Shown here: piece by piece, positions 23,050 to 35,000 of the stretch | Layout: each line of letters starts with the position of its first letter | How positions within the stretch are numbered: the first letter of the stretch is position 1 | DNA from: Cydia pomonella | Taxonomy: Eukaryota > Arthropoda > Insecta > Lepidoptera > Tortricidae | DNA length: 64,000 nucleotides | Reading direction: 5' to 3' | NCBI RefSeq assembly: GCF_033807575.1 | Contig: NC_084721.1 | Location: 9,858,001-9,922,000 of the forward strand | Notes under the pieces: generated by a model | What the model saw: only the letters and a program-made list of their open reading frames with translations | The model's database searches: none | Told to the model about the DNA's origin: nothing | Translations under genes and position numbers: made by a program

Positions 23050-24013
23050 GCGGCCAAGTGCGAGTCGGACTCGCCCATGAAGGGTTCCTTTATGACGTAT
23101 TAAAAAAAACTACTTACTATATAGATCTCGTTCAACATTTTACCACTTTGGACACACATTTTTTCACTTTGGAAGTGTCTCTCGCGCAAACTATTCACTT
23201 AAGAAAAAAATTATATTAGGAACCTAAATATCATTTTTGAAGACCTATCCATAGATAACCCACACGTATGGGTTTGACGAAAAAAAAAAAATTTTTTTAA
23301 TTTTATGACGTATTGAAAAAAACTACTCACTAGATCTCGTTCAAACCAATTTTCGTTGGAAGTTTGCATCGTAATGTATATCATATATTTTTTTTAGATT
23401 TTTCATTCTGTTATTTTAGAAGTTACAGGGGGGGGGGGACACACTTTTTTTCACTTTGGAAGGTTCTCTCGCGCAAACTATTCAGTTTAGAAAAAAATGA
23501 TATTAGAAACCTTAATATCATTTTTGAAGACCTATCCATAGATACCCCACATGTATGGGTATGATGAAAAAAAAATTTTTTTTTTAATTTCATGACGTAT
23601 TAAAAAAACCTACTTACTAGATCTCGTTCAAACCAATTTTCGGAGGAAGTTTACATGGCAATGTATATCATATATTTTTTTAGATTTTTCATTCTATTAT
23701 TTTAGAAGTTACGGGGGGGGGGGGCACACATTTTACCACTTTGGAAGTGTCTCTCGCGCAAACTATTCATTTTAGAAAAAAATGATATTAGAAACCTCAA
23801 TATCATTTTTGAAGACCTATCCATAGATACCCCACACGTATGGGTTTGATGAAAAAAGATTTTTTGAGTTTCAGTTCTAAGTATGGGGAACCCCCAAAAT
23901 TTATTGTTTTTTTTTCTATTTTTGTGTGAAAATCTTAATGCGGTTCATAGAATACATCCACTTACTAAGTTTGAACAGTACAGCTCTTATAGTTTCGGAA
24001 AAAAGTGGCTGTG
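23050..24013 (+). repeat. GGCCAAGTGCGAGTCGG repeat with internal 288-bp tandem units
   Basis: Begins GCGGCCAAGTGCGAGTCGGA then TGAAGGGTTCC. Three units start at ATGACGTATT (23092, 23304, 23592), each with AGATCTCGTTCAA, CTCTCGCGCAAACTATTCA and GAAGACCTATCCATAGATA; the first lacks about 75 bases. Units two and three each hold a run of 10 or more G. Ends within CAGCTCTTATAGTTTCGG; the usual ACGGACATGGCGAAA tail is absent. Confidence 0.8.
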
Positions 24014-24261
24014 ACAGAATCGGACATTACTAAAAAACTAAAAATTAGACATTACTAAAAAGTGCACAAAGTTCAATAAAAAATATAAATTTAAACTTTA
24101 AATAAATATTGTTATTAAAAAGATTTTTTTTACTCTTTATTATTACTGGGCGTATGAGATGACCAGTGAGCAGTTTTACATATATGATGCCTAACTGATG
24201 GCATGATAGCTGGAGTCTAGGAATAGGATGATTTTGATAACAGAGAGTGGTCTACACAAAA

Positions 24262-24988
24262 GGAATAGTTAAGAGGTCGTTATCGATTTTAGTCGCAACA
24301 ATGTCAAATTCATAGATTTAGTCGATGAAATTGTACAACTTCTGTTAACTATTAGAAATAACAAGTACTGGTTTCTATTAGCGCGTCTTGTTATCTTTTT
24401 TTTTTTAATAGACTCATTTAATTAGTAATGATTGTTTTTCTGATGGACGTTTAGGTAAACGCGCGTAAAGCACTGATTTTGTTGATCTTATTTGTAAATT
24501 TCGTAAAGTTTGGACTGCTAAAAATGGTAATTTTGTATTACACATATCCTGTACTTCAACTTTAATAAACTACATTTTTGTTATTATAAATTTGATTTTA
24601 GTTATTTGAATGAAAGTTAGACGTAATCAATTTTCTCCAGAACTAACTTCAAAACAAGTGACAATTTCTCTGAAAATCGACTTAATTTCAACGTAATTTT
24701 GATGCATAAACAATCTACAACATTTGCTAAAACTGTTCTTATACATCATTTTGTATAATTTACTACCATAGTTTTTTGATGATTTTTTAAAAACTGTCCC
24801 TTCTCTTCACATATTACTGGGAACGCACGCTTGCGACCTCATTATTAAAAGGCAAGATGAGAAGACGTGCTAATAGAAACCAATACTTGTTACTTAGATA
24901 TTACGTAACAAAATGAGTACAATTTCAAGGACTAAATCTATCAATTTTACATTTTTGCTCTAAAATCGTTTCCATAACTAATCTTAAC
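24262..24988. repeat. Inverted repeat pair, about 135-bp arms
   Basis: The left arm (about 24262-24400) contains ATAGATTTAGTCGATGAAAT and GGTTTCTATTAGCGCGTCTT. The right arm (about 24853-24988), reversed, reads ATAGATTTAGTCCTTGAAAT and GGTTTCTATTAGCACGTCTT. Likely the ends of a fold-back part within the composite element. Confidence 0.7.
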
Positions 24989-25187
24989 AGAGTGCTAGTA
25001 AGTATGATTAACCGTATATTACACTTATGTTAAGCATTTTATCTAAAAGCACTATATTTTTTAAATGTACTATATTTTTAATGCCTTATTCTGGAAAATA
25101 CTATATTCCACCAAAAAATAGTTGGCAACCCTAGCCGGGCCCGAGCAAAGATAGTTTTCCGTTTCACGACATCCCATTATTTTAGGT

Positions 25188-25312
25188 GCTAATAAGTAAG
25201 TAAGTAAACACTTTATTGTACGAGAAAAATAAATATTACATCAGATGGAAAATACTTGGTTAGTACAAAGGCAAACTTATCCCTAAGAGGGGTATCTTCC
25301 AGTTATCCCATT
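25188..25312 (-). mobile_element. Non-LTR retrotransposon 3' end fragment
   Basis: AAGTAAGTAAGTAA then ACACTTTATTGTACGAG, GGCAAACTTATCCCTAAGAG and CTTCCAGTTA. On the minus strand this is a LINE 3' UTR with a short-repeat tail, commonly seen in Lepidoptera. Confidence 0.55.
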
Positions 25313-25454
25313 CCTAAAAGAGTTATTAAAAACTATATCTAAAGTAATTATATATTATTACATATTATAAACTATATATCAATAAATATCTTTCTATACA
25401 TATATGAATAAATATAAATATATATTATGACCGCACACATCTTCCTACCTTTAA

Positions 25455-25774
25455 TTAGTACTAGTGTAAGACAAAGACAGCGTCATTCTCTTTGTCTATG
25501 TATGAAATGAGACAGTCCTGGGCAAACCTGGGTTTTTAATTTACACTTGAACACGAATAACACCAAAAAACTTTGCGAATTTCATTTGACTGGTAGCACT
25601 GACTGACGCAGTTTTTCCCTAAACCTACTAGATGGCAGTAATATTTGATTATAGCGCTCTCTATCACTTAATACCGTAACTACGTCGAAATCATTATATA
25701 GTTTGTCAAAGGGCTATCTCATTTCAAACATAGACAGAGGGAGTCATACTATCTTTGTCTTACACTAGTACTAG
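25455..25774. mobile_element. MITE with about 70-bp inverted ends
   Basis: Left TTAGTACTAGTGTAAGACAA to GAAATGAGACAGTCCTGGGC; right, reversed, TAGTACTAGTGTAAGACAAA to GAAATGAGATAGCCCTTTGA. Arms show scattered mismatches. The middle is unique and non-coding. Confidence 0.72.
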
Positions 25775-25896
25775 CATCCAAAAGAAAAGGATGAGTATAG
25801 TTTTTATTGTTCTTATTTACTGACAAATTGGTTTGACCAACTATATATTCTATATTCTTCATAATACTGGCAACTTATAACCATTCATTCTCTCTC

Positions 25897-26197
25897 AGTT
25901 TTCGTTCGGTCACTGCGATTTGAATTTCGTTCGATTCGATCTGTCAGTCTTCGGCCGGGCGTTGTTGTGTTGTTTGTGTCAGATCTGTCAGGATTTAAAT
26001 TAAAAATCTTGACGATCAAATATTTTTTTGTGTTTTATGATACTTGTGTTTAGTGTTTTGGACGCAGTTCTATTTTATAAGAATATTTTAGGTATTGTGT
26101 TTAGTTATTATCTATGTATTGGATTTTTTGAAACTATTTGTGTACACATGTGATCAAATCAATAGAATAATTTGCGAGTTTATCTGCATTTCTGAGG
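25897..26197 (+). promoter_or_regulatory. Possible promoter and non-coding first exon
   Basis: TCTCTCAGTTTTCG matches the arthropod initiator TCAGT, and the next 100 bases are richer in GC and CpG (TCGTTCGGTCACTGCG, CTTCGGCCGGGCG) before a T-rich 5' UTR-like stretch. It ends at a strong donor, AGG followed by GTAAGTATG at 26198. No coding frame inside. If real, the partner exon lies outside or unrecognised to the right. Inference only. Confidence 0.3.
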
Positions 26198-26810
26198 GTA
26201 AGTATGAATGAAAGGTGCTTTAAATTATTGTCCTTAGTGATATTCAAGAAAACAGCTATTTATTACGTGCAAGGATCGTGTTTTCCCTTGCGCTGGTGGG
26301 TTGTACCGAGCACACCCGCCCCGCAGCGAAAAATACAATAAAATTGCGAGGGTTGTTGGCCGAACTGCAAGACGATATTTTTATTACCGTGGGGCACTTT
26401 TTGTTATTGTTACAACCAAATGAATCAGATTTTTGGCTAGTGCAGTGAGACTGACGAATATTTTAGTACATTTAGCTGCTGAATGTTTATCATGGAAATC
26501 TCATAAGTACAGTAAATTACGCAGACTCAACCTATCAAAAAGGATTGGGTTAATTTTAAAATTATTAGAGTTAAGTAAACATTTCAACACATACAAATGC
26601 ATATAGGTATATGTGTTTTAATATCTACTTATCCTGTTTACGGTCCCAGCCGGGAGTTTTCCAATGCTTTATTTTGTAATTAGGGTAAATCCATCGCATA
26701 TTAACATTAGGTATGTGTAGAAAATAATTGGTGATATTGTATTTTTGATTATCTGATTCTTAAAAAATTGGTACCTACAATTTCCTCTAGCGTTTTAAGA
26801 ATTGTTACAG
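26198..26810. other. No gene recognised
   Basis: AT-rich; possible intron start after the donor at 26198. No repeats or coding frame that I can support. Confidence 0.45.
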
Positions 26811-26971
26811 TTAGACTAAGCTAAGTTGGCAGCGATTTTGATAACCCAGACTGAATGTTATTTAAACGTGATAATTTTTTAGAAGTTTGACGTTTAAAAT
26901 AATACTTGCACAAATGCACAGCTATGGTTTGGGCTATAAAAATCGCAGCAAACTTAGCTTGGTCGCACTCT
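26811..26971. mobile_element. MITE, AGAGTCNGACCAAG family, copy 1
   Basis: Left GTTAGACTAAGCTAAGTTGG and GCAGCGATTTTGATA; right TATAAAAATCGCAGC and AACTTAGCTTGGTCGCACTC. Shares GACGTTTAA and ACTTGCAC with 31862-32015. Confidence 0.7.
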
Positions 26972-27079
26972 ACATTGTAGCCAGCCTAAATTTAATAACT
27001 CACGGTTACGTGTCATTCCATTCCAGACGACCCAGACGTACCTACCGCAAGCTGCAAAATTTCATGGGCACATTATGAA

Positions 27080-28268
27080 ATTCATGAATTAATTAATTCA
27101 ATGAATGGCTATTTTGCAGCTGGGTGTAGGCTGTGGCGTAGGTACTTAAGTCGAAAACAATGTAGGTAATACCTGCATGATATTATCATCGATAGTAACC
27201 ATCAGTTGAAATAGGAATAAGAATAAGATCATGCAAAATTTTAGGGGCGTTTGTTTCTGTTTGGTACCTACCGACTAGAAATGCCACGAATATTCGGCAA
27301 CTAGGTATTCGGTCTATTTGGCCACTATGCCGAATGTTCGCTATTCGGCCGAATGTTGGCTTCTATTCGGCTGAATACCGAATAGTTATCTGTTGCACTT
27401 ACCTAAAATCAAAAAATACACTTTGTTGATTTTCACCGAAACCCACTACATTTAATACGTATTATTGGAAAGTTGTTAAATATGAATAGGTACCCGTTTT
27501 TTGAGCATTTATTGTTGATTACAAATTAATTTCTTTTTATCATGGGTCTGATTTGATTAATTCTAACCACATTTACTGATTCTGAGCTACAAAAATGAAA
27601 TCTTAGTATACTTTGTGCCTTATTGGCGAACAGTTTTCATAATTAATGTGACTCAAAATGTTCGCACGTCATGCCGAATATTCGGCGCTTCGGCCAAGAG
27701 AGAGGGCGACTTCTTCAACTTCAACATTTATGCAGCAAATAGGCCACAAGGGCAAAAACAAGCACATCAACAGTTATAAAATACAATTCATTGAAAATAT
27801 TAATGCAAACTAAAGTATTATTGTTTAAATAAAAAGGAAGTAAAATATTATTATTATATTCGGTATTCGTCCAAAACCATTCTTCGGGGCATCTTTACTA
27901 CCTACCCCATTTGCTAGAAAGGGTGTAAGACTTGTAAGGTTGTAAGCAACACCGGGGCACTCGAAAAATTTATTCTGCAAGCAGGCTTGAAGGTTTAACA
28001 ATACGGTTGCCAAAAATTTAATTAGCACTCTTGAGGATTTTCTCTAGGGACTTCAGCGATTCGAATCCTGATTTATTGACTTACGCTCTATAGAAAAAAT
28101 CACGAACATAGGTCTAAAACGTACTTTTATTCACAAAATATGAAAATTGCTTCTTAAAATGCACAGTTTTATTTTTGAGGCAACTCAGCGATTACTTTTT
28201 CTTTTTTTAATCTTACAAGTTGAAATTCAAAAACATGATACCTATCCGTGGTACCGAGCACGTTCATC
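27080..28268. other. No gene; ATTCGGC-rich segment at 27279-27700
   Basis: Words CGAATATTCGGC, TATTCGGCCGAATG and GCCGAATATTCGGC recur at both ends of about 27279-27690, suggesting an old inverted-repeat element of about 400 bp. The rest shows nothing recognisable. Confidence 0.45.
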
Positions 28269-28281
28269 CATCTCGCTCACG

Positions 28282-28680
28282 AATTAAAGCAAGAAATATT
28301 ACTTTGCTAATCCGCGAGAAAATAACGTGCTAGTCAATCAGTGCTAACCCGTTATACTTACTTGCATATTTTTACAAACAATTAATGTTCCCACCCTCCC
28401 ACCGCAAAAATAAATACGCAAATAAATATAACAACCCACCACCAAAAGTACAAAACTCGACACGTGTTTCGCCTCTCTACGAGGCATCCTCAGGAGACGC
28501 TGGAGATGTTGACGGTCTGACACCCGACAACTGAAACCATCAGTGCCAAAACATGGTTTCAGTAAGTATAACGGGTTAGCACTGATTGACTAGCACATTA
28601 TTTTCTCGCGGATTAGCAAAGTAATATTTCTTGCTTTAATTAGCATGGATTTCCGCTAAGTAACGCCTGATTCTATTAAT
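28282..28680. mobile_element. Retroposon-like repeat with 13-bp target duplication
   Basis: CATCTCGCTCACG flanks it at 28269-28281 and 28681-28693. Inside, an inverted pair (AAGCAAGAAATATTACTTTG left, its complement right, about 80 bases) brackets CACGTGTTTCGCCTCTCTAC and GGCATCCTCAGGAG. The end GATTTCCGCTAAGTAACGCC then TGATTCTATTAAT matches the copy near 20016. A 13-bp duplication points to retroposition. Confidence 0.7.
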
Positions 28681-28693
28681 CATCTCGCTCACG

Positions 28694-29809
28694 CTTACGC
28701 TCAGTGAGAGTGAGAGAAGAACACGAACCTACAGGGCCTTAACTACGCAATTACATATAATGTATTAAGTTCAACCTACCTACAACGTATGTGTAGTTAC
28801 CTACCGACCTATGCCTGAAAGTAAGTACCTAAATCTTCTGTCAATTAAAAGCGACTTCGTGATCCATGCTGTCTAAGGATCACAATATTAAACTTCATTA
28901 GATTCTGATCAAGTCGTGACTGATCGGTTCGGTCGATACAATCACCCACCAATCCCACCATACAAATAAAGTCATACCATAGACCTACAATCCGACCGGC
29001 GAAACAGTCAAAAAGGTATTTCCATTTTTCCACTGATGATGAAATTAAATAACTGCGGCAAGCTTACTTCGTCATTATCGTTTCGTAAAAATATAAGCAT
29101 AACATCACAATCAAGCCATTCAGCCCTTTACCCGTCAACAAAGGATCCTGTTATCCACGGCAACAAAAAGGAAGAAAAATGCGCTTGACTCACTAAACGG
29201 AACTCGACCGAAACAAAACAAAAACTAAGCCAACGCTTATTGTTGTGATAAATAGCCCAGGGTCATTCTGTCATTCGTAATCCAGATAGAAATTGTTAAC
29301 TATGTGACTCATACGTCATCAAAATTCTCCGTTTCGCCTATCATCCGAAGCCTATAAAAAAACTATAGTAGCCTTACTACGTTCATGACCGTGATAAATG
29401 CCCAGAGTGTCATAATCTAGTTAGAAATACATAATGACGTGACTCATAAGAATTCTGGGTTTCGTTTACTTCGAGGAATTTCTCACCTATCTATAATCTG
29501 TCGGCTCCAAATGAGCATGAATGAATTTTCCATTATGGTGTTGGTTATCAAAATTACTATTGTGAAACGAAAAAGTACATTGTGCAACGAGGGGGGTAAG
29601 TGAAATATTGGAAACGAGGGAATAAAAGACCCCAGTTTGCAATATTCTTACACCCGGAGTTACAAAGTTTTTCATCACACTTGCGAAGAAAAATCTAATT
29701 GAGCGAAATAATTCTTAAATACGGTGACATTTCGAACATTTGTTCGCCACAATGAGTTTTTTTGACAGGCTAGATATCCGGCATTCAGCCATTATTGGAA
29801 ATTGTGTAT
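28694..29809. other. No gene recognised
   Basis: AT-rich. AATGCCCAGAGTGTCAT-like words near 29250 and 29400 suggest a weak duplication (GTGATAAAT...CCCAG). The open frame 29487-29678 has no recognisable motif. Confidence 0.45.
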
Positions 29810-30024
29810 AGGGACCATGCGCGTTGGAGGGTCTGCCATCTTGTGTCCTGAATCAGAACCATAAACATGTACATTTACACGTCACATGTTTTCTGTGCAT
29901 AGTAGGTTCTGCCTTCTTGTGGGCTACATCGGAACAATAAACATCACATTAACGCCTCGCGCCAAAAATCTGACGGCTCCTGTGCTGCCTCCACAGCCTG
30001 CTACAGTTCATGCACGCTCCCTAT
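29810..30024. repeat. Dispersed repeat with internal duplication, copy 2
   Basis: Matches 21034-21240 along its length (AGGGACC, GTTGGAGGGTCTGCCATCTT, GACGGCTCCTGTGCTGCCTC, GCACGCTCCCTAT) with about a dozen extra bases near the right end. Confidence 0.7.
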
Positions 30025-31861
30025 CAATATTTTTTTCGACAAAATAATAATTATCCAATCAGCTCACAACATTTCTCAAATCAGTTCAGAAATGCGACTT
30101 ACAGGCAGGGAGAACACTACTTATACAACTCGCTTAGTCAATCAACAACATGAAACATTAATTCAAGTGCAAAACAATTACAAAAAGTAATATATCTGCA
30201 TACATGTCCGGGGTTTGAACCAACGGTTTGCCAACTGCGCCACTGCAGAATAAGTATTAAGTAGATGAAATTAGGCTACTTATTCTTGAGAAAGAATTTA
30301 AATAAGAAAGGGTCGTGACCGAAAAATCTTACACTGTTCGCCAAGCCCCATCGCCAACCATCCAATAAGGAACTTCGTTCCAAAAATTAATTTATAAACG
30401 TCAGTATTTTAAAAGTAAAACTCGTTTATACTTACTTGATTCGTATGAATTAGTTTTTTTTTCACTATCCATAACTCTCGGATCAATATAGGCCTTTGTT
30501 CTTCAGTACACCTGCATGAAATAAGATCTTTTTTTCCGAGCAAGTGCATGAAGATAATAATAGCAGAATCCGTCTAAGCTCACTTGCGCCGGTTTGAACA
30601 GAACCAAGTAAAAGAGTGTCACTAAAAATGACATATTTGCATATAAATTTGACATTAATGATGACAGTTCCTCACTGCCGTTACAAATACCATGCAGAGT
30701 TAGCTTGGTCCGACTCTAAATTTTTCGCTGGTTATAATATTGCGAAATATTTAGCGAATCAATTATCTACCCTATACATATATTATCTTGCATTCCTACT
30801 TGACATACTTCAAAGGGATTAGAGCCCTTCGTGAGTGATGAGATCTCGTATAATATACTACTAGTATTATCAAATCAACCACATTGTTGCTACAGAATCC
30901 GTAAAATCATAGGTACATAATTTTCATATTTACCTACAATGCTGTTAGCGTACATTAACCATTATCACAGAGTTAATGACCTCGTTAATGAATAAATAGT
31001 AATGTTCATTATACCATTTATACCTGACACCTTCTCATATTAAACCGAGCTATCATATCACCGACATCTTAAAAATGTCGAGAAATGCATCCACGGCGCA
31101 TTAGGCATAGCGAGAGTAATTTAAAACATTCGATGACGTCATCGCCAACCGGTACAGGAACCAAACCAGGCCAATATTACTTAACAAGAAGTGGGACAGG
31201 TGATGCACTGTCACACGAATCCGTAGTTCCGAGAACATTGACATGACTTGCTGACTTTTTTCTCGAGTCGAGACGTCTGTGACCTCGTCCCTACGGCCCT
31301 AGTGTCACTGGACACCCAGATTGTAACTATTGTGTACTCGTTCGTTTGAAGCGATGCACTTGGTGAATTGAATGACATTTCTGGTTTTAGGATATAATGG
31401 TTAGAACATTTAACCTAACCTAACGGAGCCACGTGAGAATTGGATTTTATTCAGGTGTTAATTGGACCTTCGAAATAAGAAAAGAGGGTTCTTTATTCTA
31501 CTATATTTGGAATATTAAATAAGGACCCTACCATTTCGACCAAAACACAAAAACTATGGACGGACCGGCACACATTCTCATATTCAAAGATTTTTGTGGC
31601 CCTGTATGTATATTCAAAATGTATCCTAAATATTTTCAGCTGAAGTTCCTAACCCTAATGGCTGAAAACTCTTGTGATCTCGCTACGCTACGTCGAGTTC
31701 CCTCTGTTTGTTTTACGTGTTTCCAAGTGCTTCGCTTCTGAGTATAAAATATGTTGTGCCGGAAACCATTATCTAGAGTCTAGAGTAGCTGGTGGTTGCC
31801 TCATTTTGTAATCATTTGTATAAAAAAATCAAGATGAAGTTCACAGTGGTTAATAGAGACT
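30025..31861. other. No gene; weak MITE relic at 30613-30717
   Basis: AGAGTTAGCTTGGTCCGACT at about 30696-30715 matches the end of the MITE family at 26811 and 31862; its left partner near 30613 is poor. A CTAGAGTCTAGAGTAG word occurs near 31770. Nothing else recognisable. Confidence 0.4.
30203..30255 (-). mobile_element. tRNA-like SINE head remnant
   Basis: On the minus strand TGGCGCAGTTGGC (box A) and GGTTCAAACCCCGG (box B) are only about 14 bases apart, too close for a tRNA. Likely a deleted SINE head. Confidence 0.4.
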
Positions 31862-32015
31862 AGAGTCACATACCACGATACGTTGCCAGCGATTTCGACA
31901 GCCCAGACAGTGCAAGTGTAATAAACGTCAAACTTTTATGAAATTATGACGTTTACTTAACACTTGCACAGGCTGGGCTATCAGAATCGCTGCTAACTTA
32001 TCTTGGTCTGACTCT
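31862..32015. mobile_element. MITE, AGAGTCNGACCAAG family, copy 2
   Basis: Nearly palindromic: AGAGTCACATACC, GCGATTTCGACAGCCCAGAC and GTGCAAGTGTAATAAACGTC on the left; GACGTTTACTTAACACTTGC, GGCTGGGCTATCAGAATCGC and TCTTGGTCTGACTCT on the right. Confidence 0.78.
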
Positions 32016-35000
32016 AATTGCGTCTTTTTATTGATCCCCAAAGTGCATATAACAGGGCGAGTCACGCCGTTAGTATAGAAAGCAAATTAATAATTAGTAT
32101 GAGTAACAATAGATTAGTATGAGTAACAACAAGAACCTGTCCTATACTGCTCATGTGTTCCATAAAGGTTAATAAATGCATAACCAAATGGGCGCAACTG
32201 CAAACTCTGGTTGGTCATCTTATCATCTACGCACCGCCTCCAGGTATACGCTGTCAAAAACATTTCTAATAACGCACGTGAAAGGGCTCAATCTCAATAC
32301 TGTGCATTGGGCACAAAATTGTTGATAAAATCGCAGCCATAATGGCATGGGACGGTGAGTGGACACGACGTGACCCGCCCTGAGGCGATTGCCCTTACTA
32401 TCACGACTTGTGACTTTGTGACATGTTATTGTGCTTTAAACAGTTATCTCGCGTGAGAACCAGTTTTGGCTCTATATACATATATAAGAATATGGAGGTG
32501 TGCTACAAGCATTAACTTTGTCGTAATTTGTACAATTAGTTGTCATCAAAGCGTAAAAATGAGATTTAGGCTAAGTCGGCATTTTCAAATGAATAAAATC
32601 ACCCACTACGAAAAATTTTGTACGACACGTTTTGTACGAGCGTGATTACATTACATTTTCACAAAAGGTTTCACAATTTGCTGCTTAACTCAACGCTAAG
32701 TCAGCGTATCCTTTATCCTTTAACAAGAAGTGTAAAAAACCTTTCTAAATTGACCAAATTTCGACACAAAAGTTTTGGCATCGTCCCAATTAACTAAATA
32801 TGTACATTGAAACAAAAACTATACAAACAAGTTATTTTCACGCATATATGGCTCGAAGCGATGTTTTTATCCATCAGACGTAAAAGCTACGGCCTATAAT
32901 TTACTGGTATCAAATTGCCAAATAAAGAGGCAGCTGCTTCGCCGTCGGAACAGGTGTGCACGCGCCGTATTCTCTTAAAATCATCTCTCTCACTCGCACT
33001 TACGATAACAACGAAATAGATTTTAGGGACGTGGGGAACAATGGACGTCAAACGGTTTTTTAAGTGAGAAAAAGGCTTTTTTTAACGCTACGTCGACACG
33101 TTTAGGCCGAGCCTCTAATGAAAAGTTATTCACGCGTTATGATAAATCACCGTTTGGAATTTGATTTTGATGGGGATTTCTTGGAACTTATTTGTTTGTT
33201 TAGCACTCTCAAGCCAGAAAAACGTATCAAAATTATGTATTTTTCAAAATGTTGTAAAAAGTATTTTTTCATCAATTTATTCATTACATCTAAATGTACT
33301 TCGAGACAATACCGAAAGTTGCCGGTTATCAAGAGAGATTGGTATTGGTATCTTGACATGTGGATAAACGACATTACCTACAAGTAAATATCAAATGTCA
33401 TCCAATAATTTGCAAAAAACCTGCAGAAATATGATGTCAATTACTACAAGGTGCAAACCGTATCTTTATGTATAAATTTCATCGACGTTCGATAAATGGC
33501 TATCGATATAATTATGCGAAAGGTGCACGTCCCGCTCCACTCGTTGGCTCAGCAGCTGTGATAGATTCGTATTTTTTGCGCGGTATCCAGACATCGATTT
33601 GCAATATATTTTAAAACACGCGACCTTTACTTCGCCTTCTACCTGCTTTGAGGGCATAATTCCCCGCTATTGTAGACAACCCACTCCATCGACGTCGGTT
33701 TCTAACGCAGACCGCTAATCGATTTTTAATAACTTCCAATTTCGCTCTTAAAGCACTCCAAAAAATATCGCATTTCCAAGTCATGCAGCTTATTCTGAAA
33801 TATTCAACTGGCGATGAAACATGAAGCCAAACATGTAAATGTAGTTTCAACGATTCCACTTGACTTGTAGATTGCGTGAAGCGTAACATCTGGTGGCCAT
33901 CTTCAATGTCAGCTGAATTCCGAAAACCGTCGCGTCGCGTCTTAGGGCATCAAAGGACCGAGTACGGGGGCCCCGAAATAGCCGGTGCCTCTTAATAGCT
34001 TGTGGCTGCCGGCAAACGCGATAAAGATACAAATTGACGTTTAAAGCAAACTCGAGCCGAAGAATAAAAAGAGCCGAGCAATTAAGGTTCTTACAAATTA
34101 ACGCATTTAAAAAGAACACCACTCTACTAATACAGAACGTACAATTAAATGCTAGACATTTCATCACAATCTAGCATGGGCTTCTTGAATCAAATCAAAC
34201 TGAGAATAAAACAAAAATTGTAATTGGGTGTGGCTCTAATGAGAACAATTAAGGCTCCTAGACACTTTTTAAACAAAATACCTAACTGTAACTTTTTGTC
34301 ATAAAATTGCTGCTGTCATGTGTCAGTCACATTTATTTTCTTATATCTTCAGTCTAGATCTAAATAACGTCAGGATCGCAACATGTAGCGTGGGATTTGG
34401 TTTTATAATTCAGTGGTAGTATATAAATTACCACCATATTGGTATCCTAGCTAAAGCCGCGCTCAATTTCTAAACCGTACTGAATGCCGTCGGAGAATTC
34501 GAAACGCCTTGACGACACAAATTGCTCTTTACGCCGAACTTATTAACCTTCATAACCCGAAGAGTATTTACCGATACCGATGAAGTCTCTGAGTAAACAG
34601 CCATTGTGCTGTCTAATAGAGTGACCATCCGTCCGTGTCTCCTGACTTTCCCTTTGGTAATTTGCCTCGAGCGTGGCCGGTGACATTGCTCATCAATCAT
34701 AAACCTCTTTGTTGAAAATGCATGGAAATCAACCACAACCCGCTCTGCCTATCTAGGTTCCTTCCTCAAGCTTATAATATGTATCTGTATTTTCCTATTT
34801 TAAAATTTCAACCTTATTTGGACATGATAAAGCAACGTTTCCTATTATACACCGGTGAATATTATGAAGCTAATAAGCAGTTGCTATATACAGAATACAT
34901 ATAAACTTATGCTTATGGTTTTGTGTTATGTTTATTTTTATAGTTAAGGATATTGCTGACCTGACCCGACTGAACTGTATAATAATATCATTATCATTTT

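Larger units (their letters stand above)
22755..25133. mobile_element. hAT-like composite with TAGGGTTCCCAGCC/GTTGGCAACCCTA ends
   Basis: Left TAGGGTTCCCAGCC and right GTTGGCAACCCTA are inverted, and both ends carry repeated ACTATAT/ATATAGT words. The flanking octamers GTTAGGCC and GCCGGGCC match at 5 of 8 (all differences transitions), so a decayed duplication is possible. Contains a second repeat (23050-24013) and an internal inverted pair at about 24262-24400 and 24853-24988. No transposase seen. Confidence 0.55.

Noticed and set aside
30203..30255. tRNA gene on the minus strand
   Set aside because: A and B boxes are too close for a complete tRNA.
33118..33387. Overlapping frames of 75-89 codons
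   Set aside because: Opposite-strand overlap, no family motif, no splice context.
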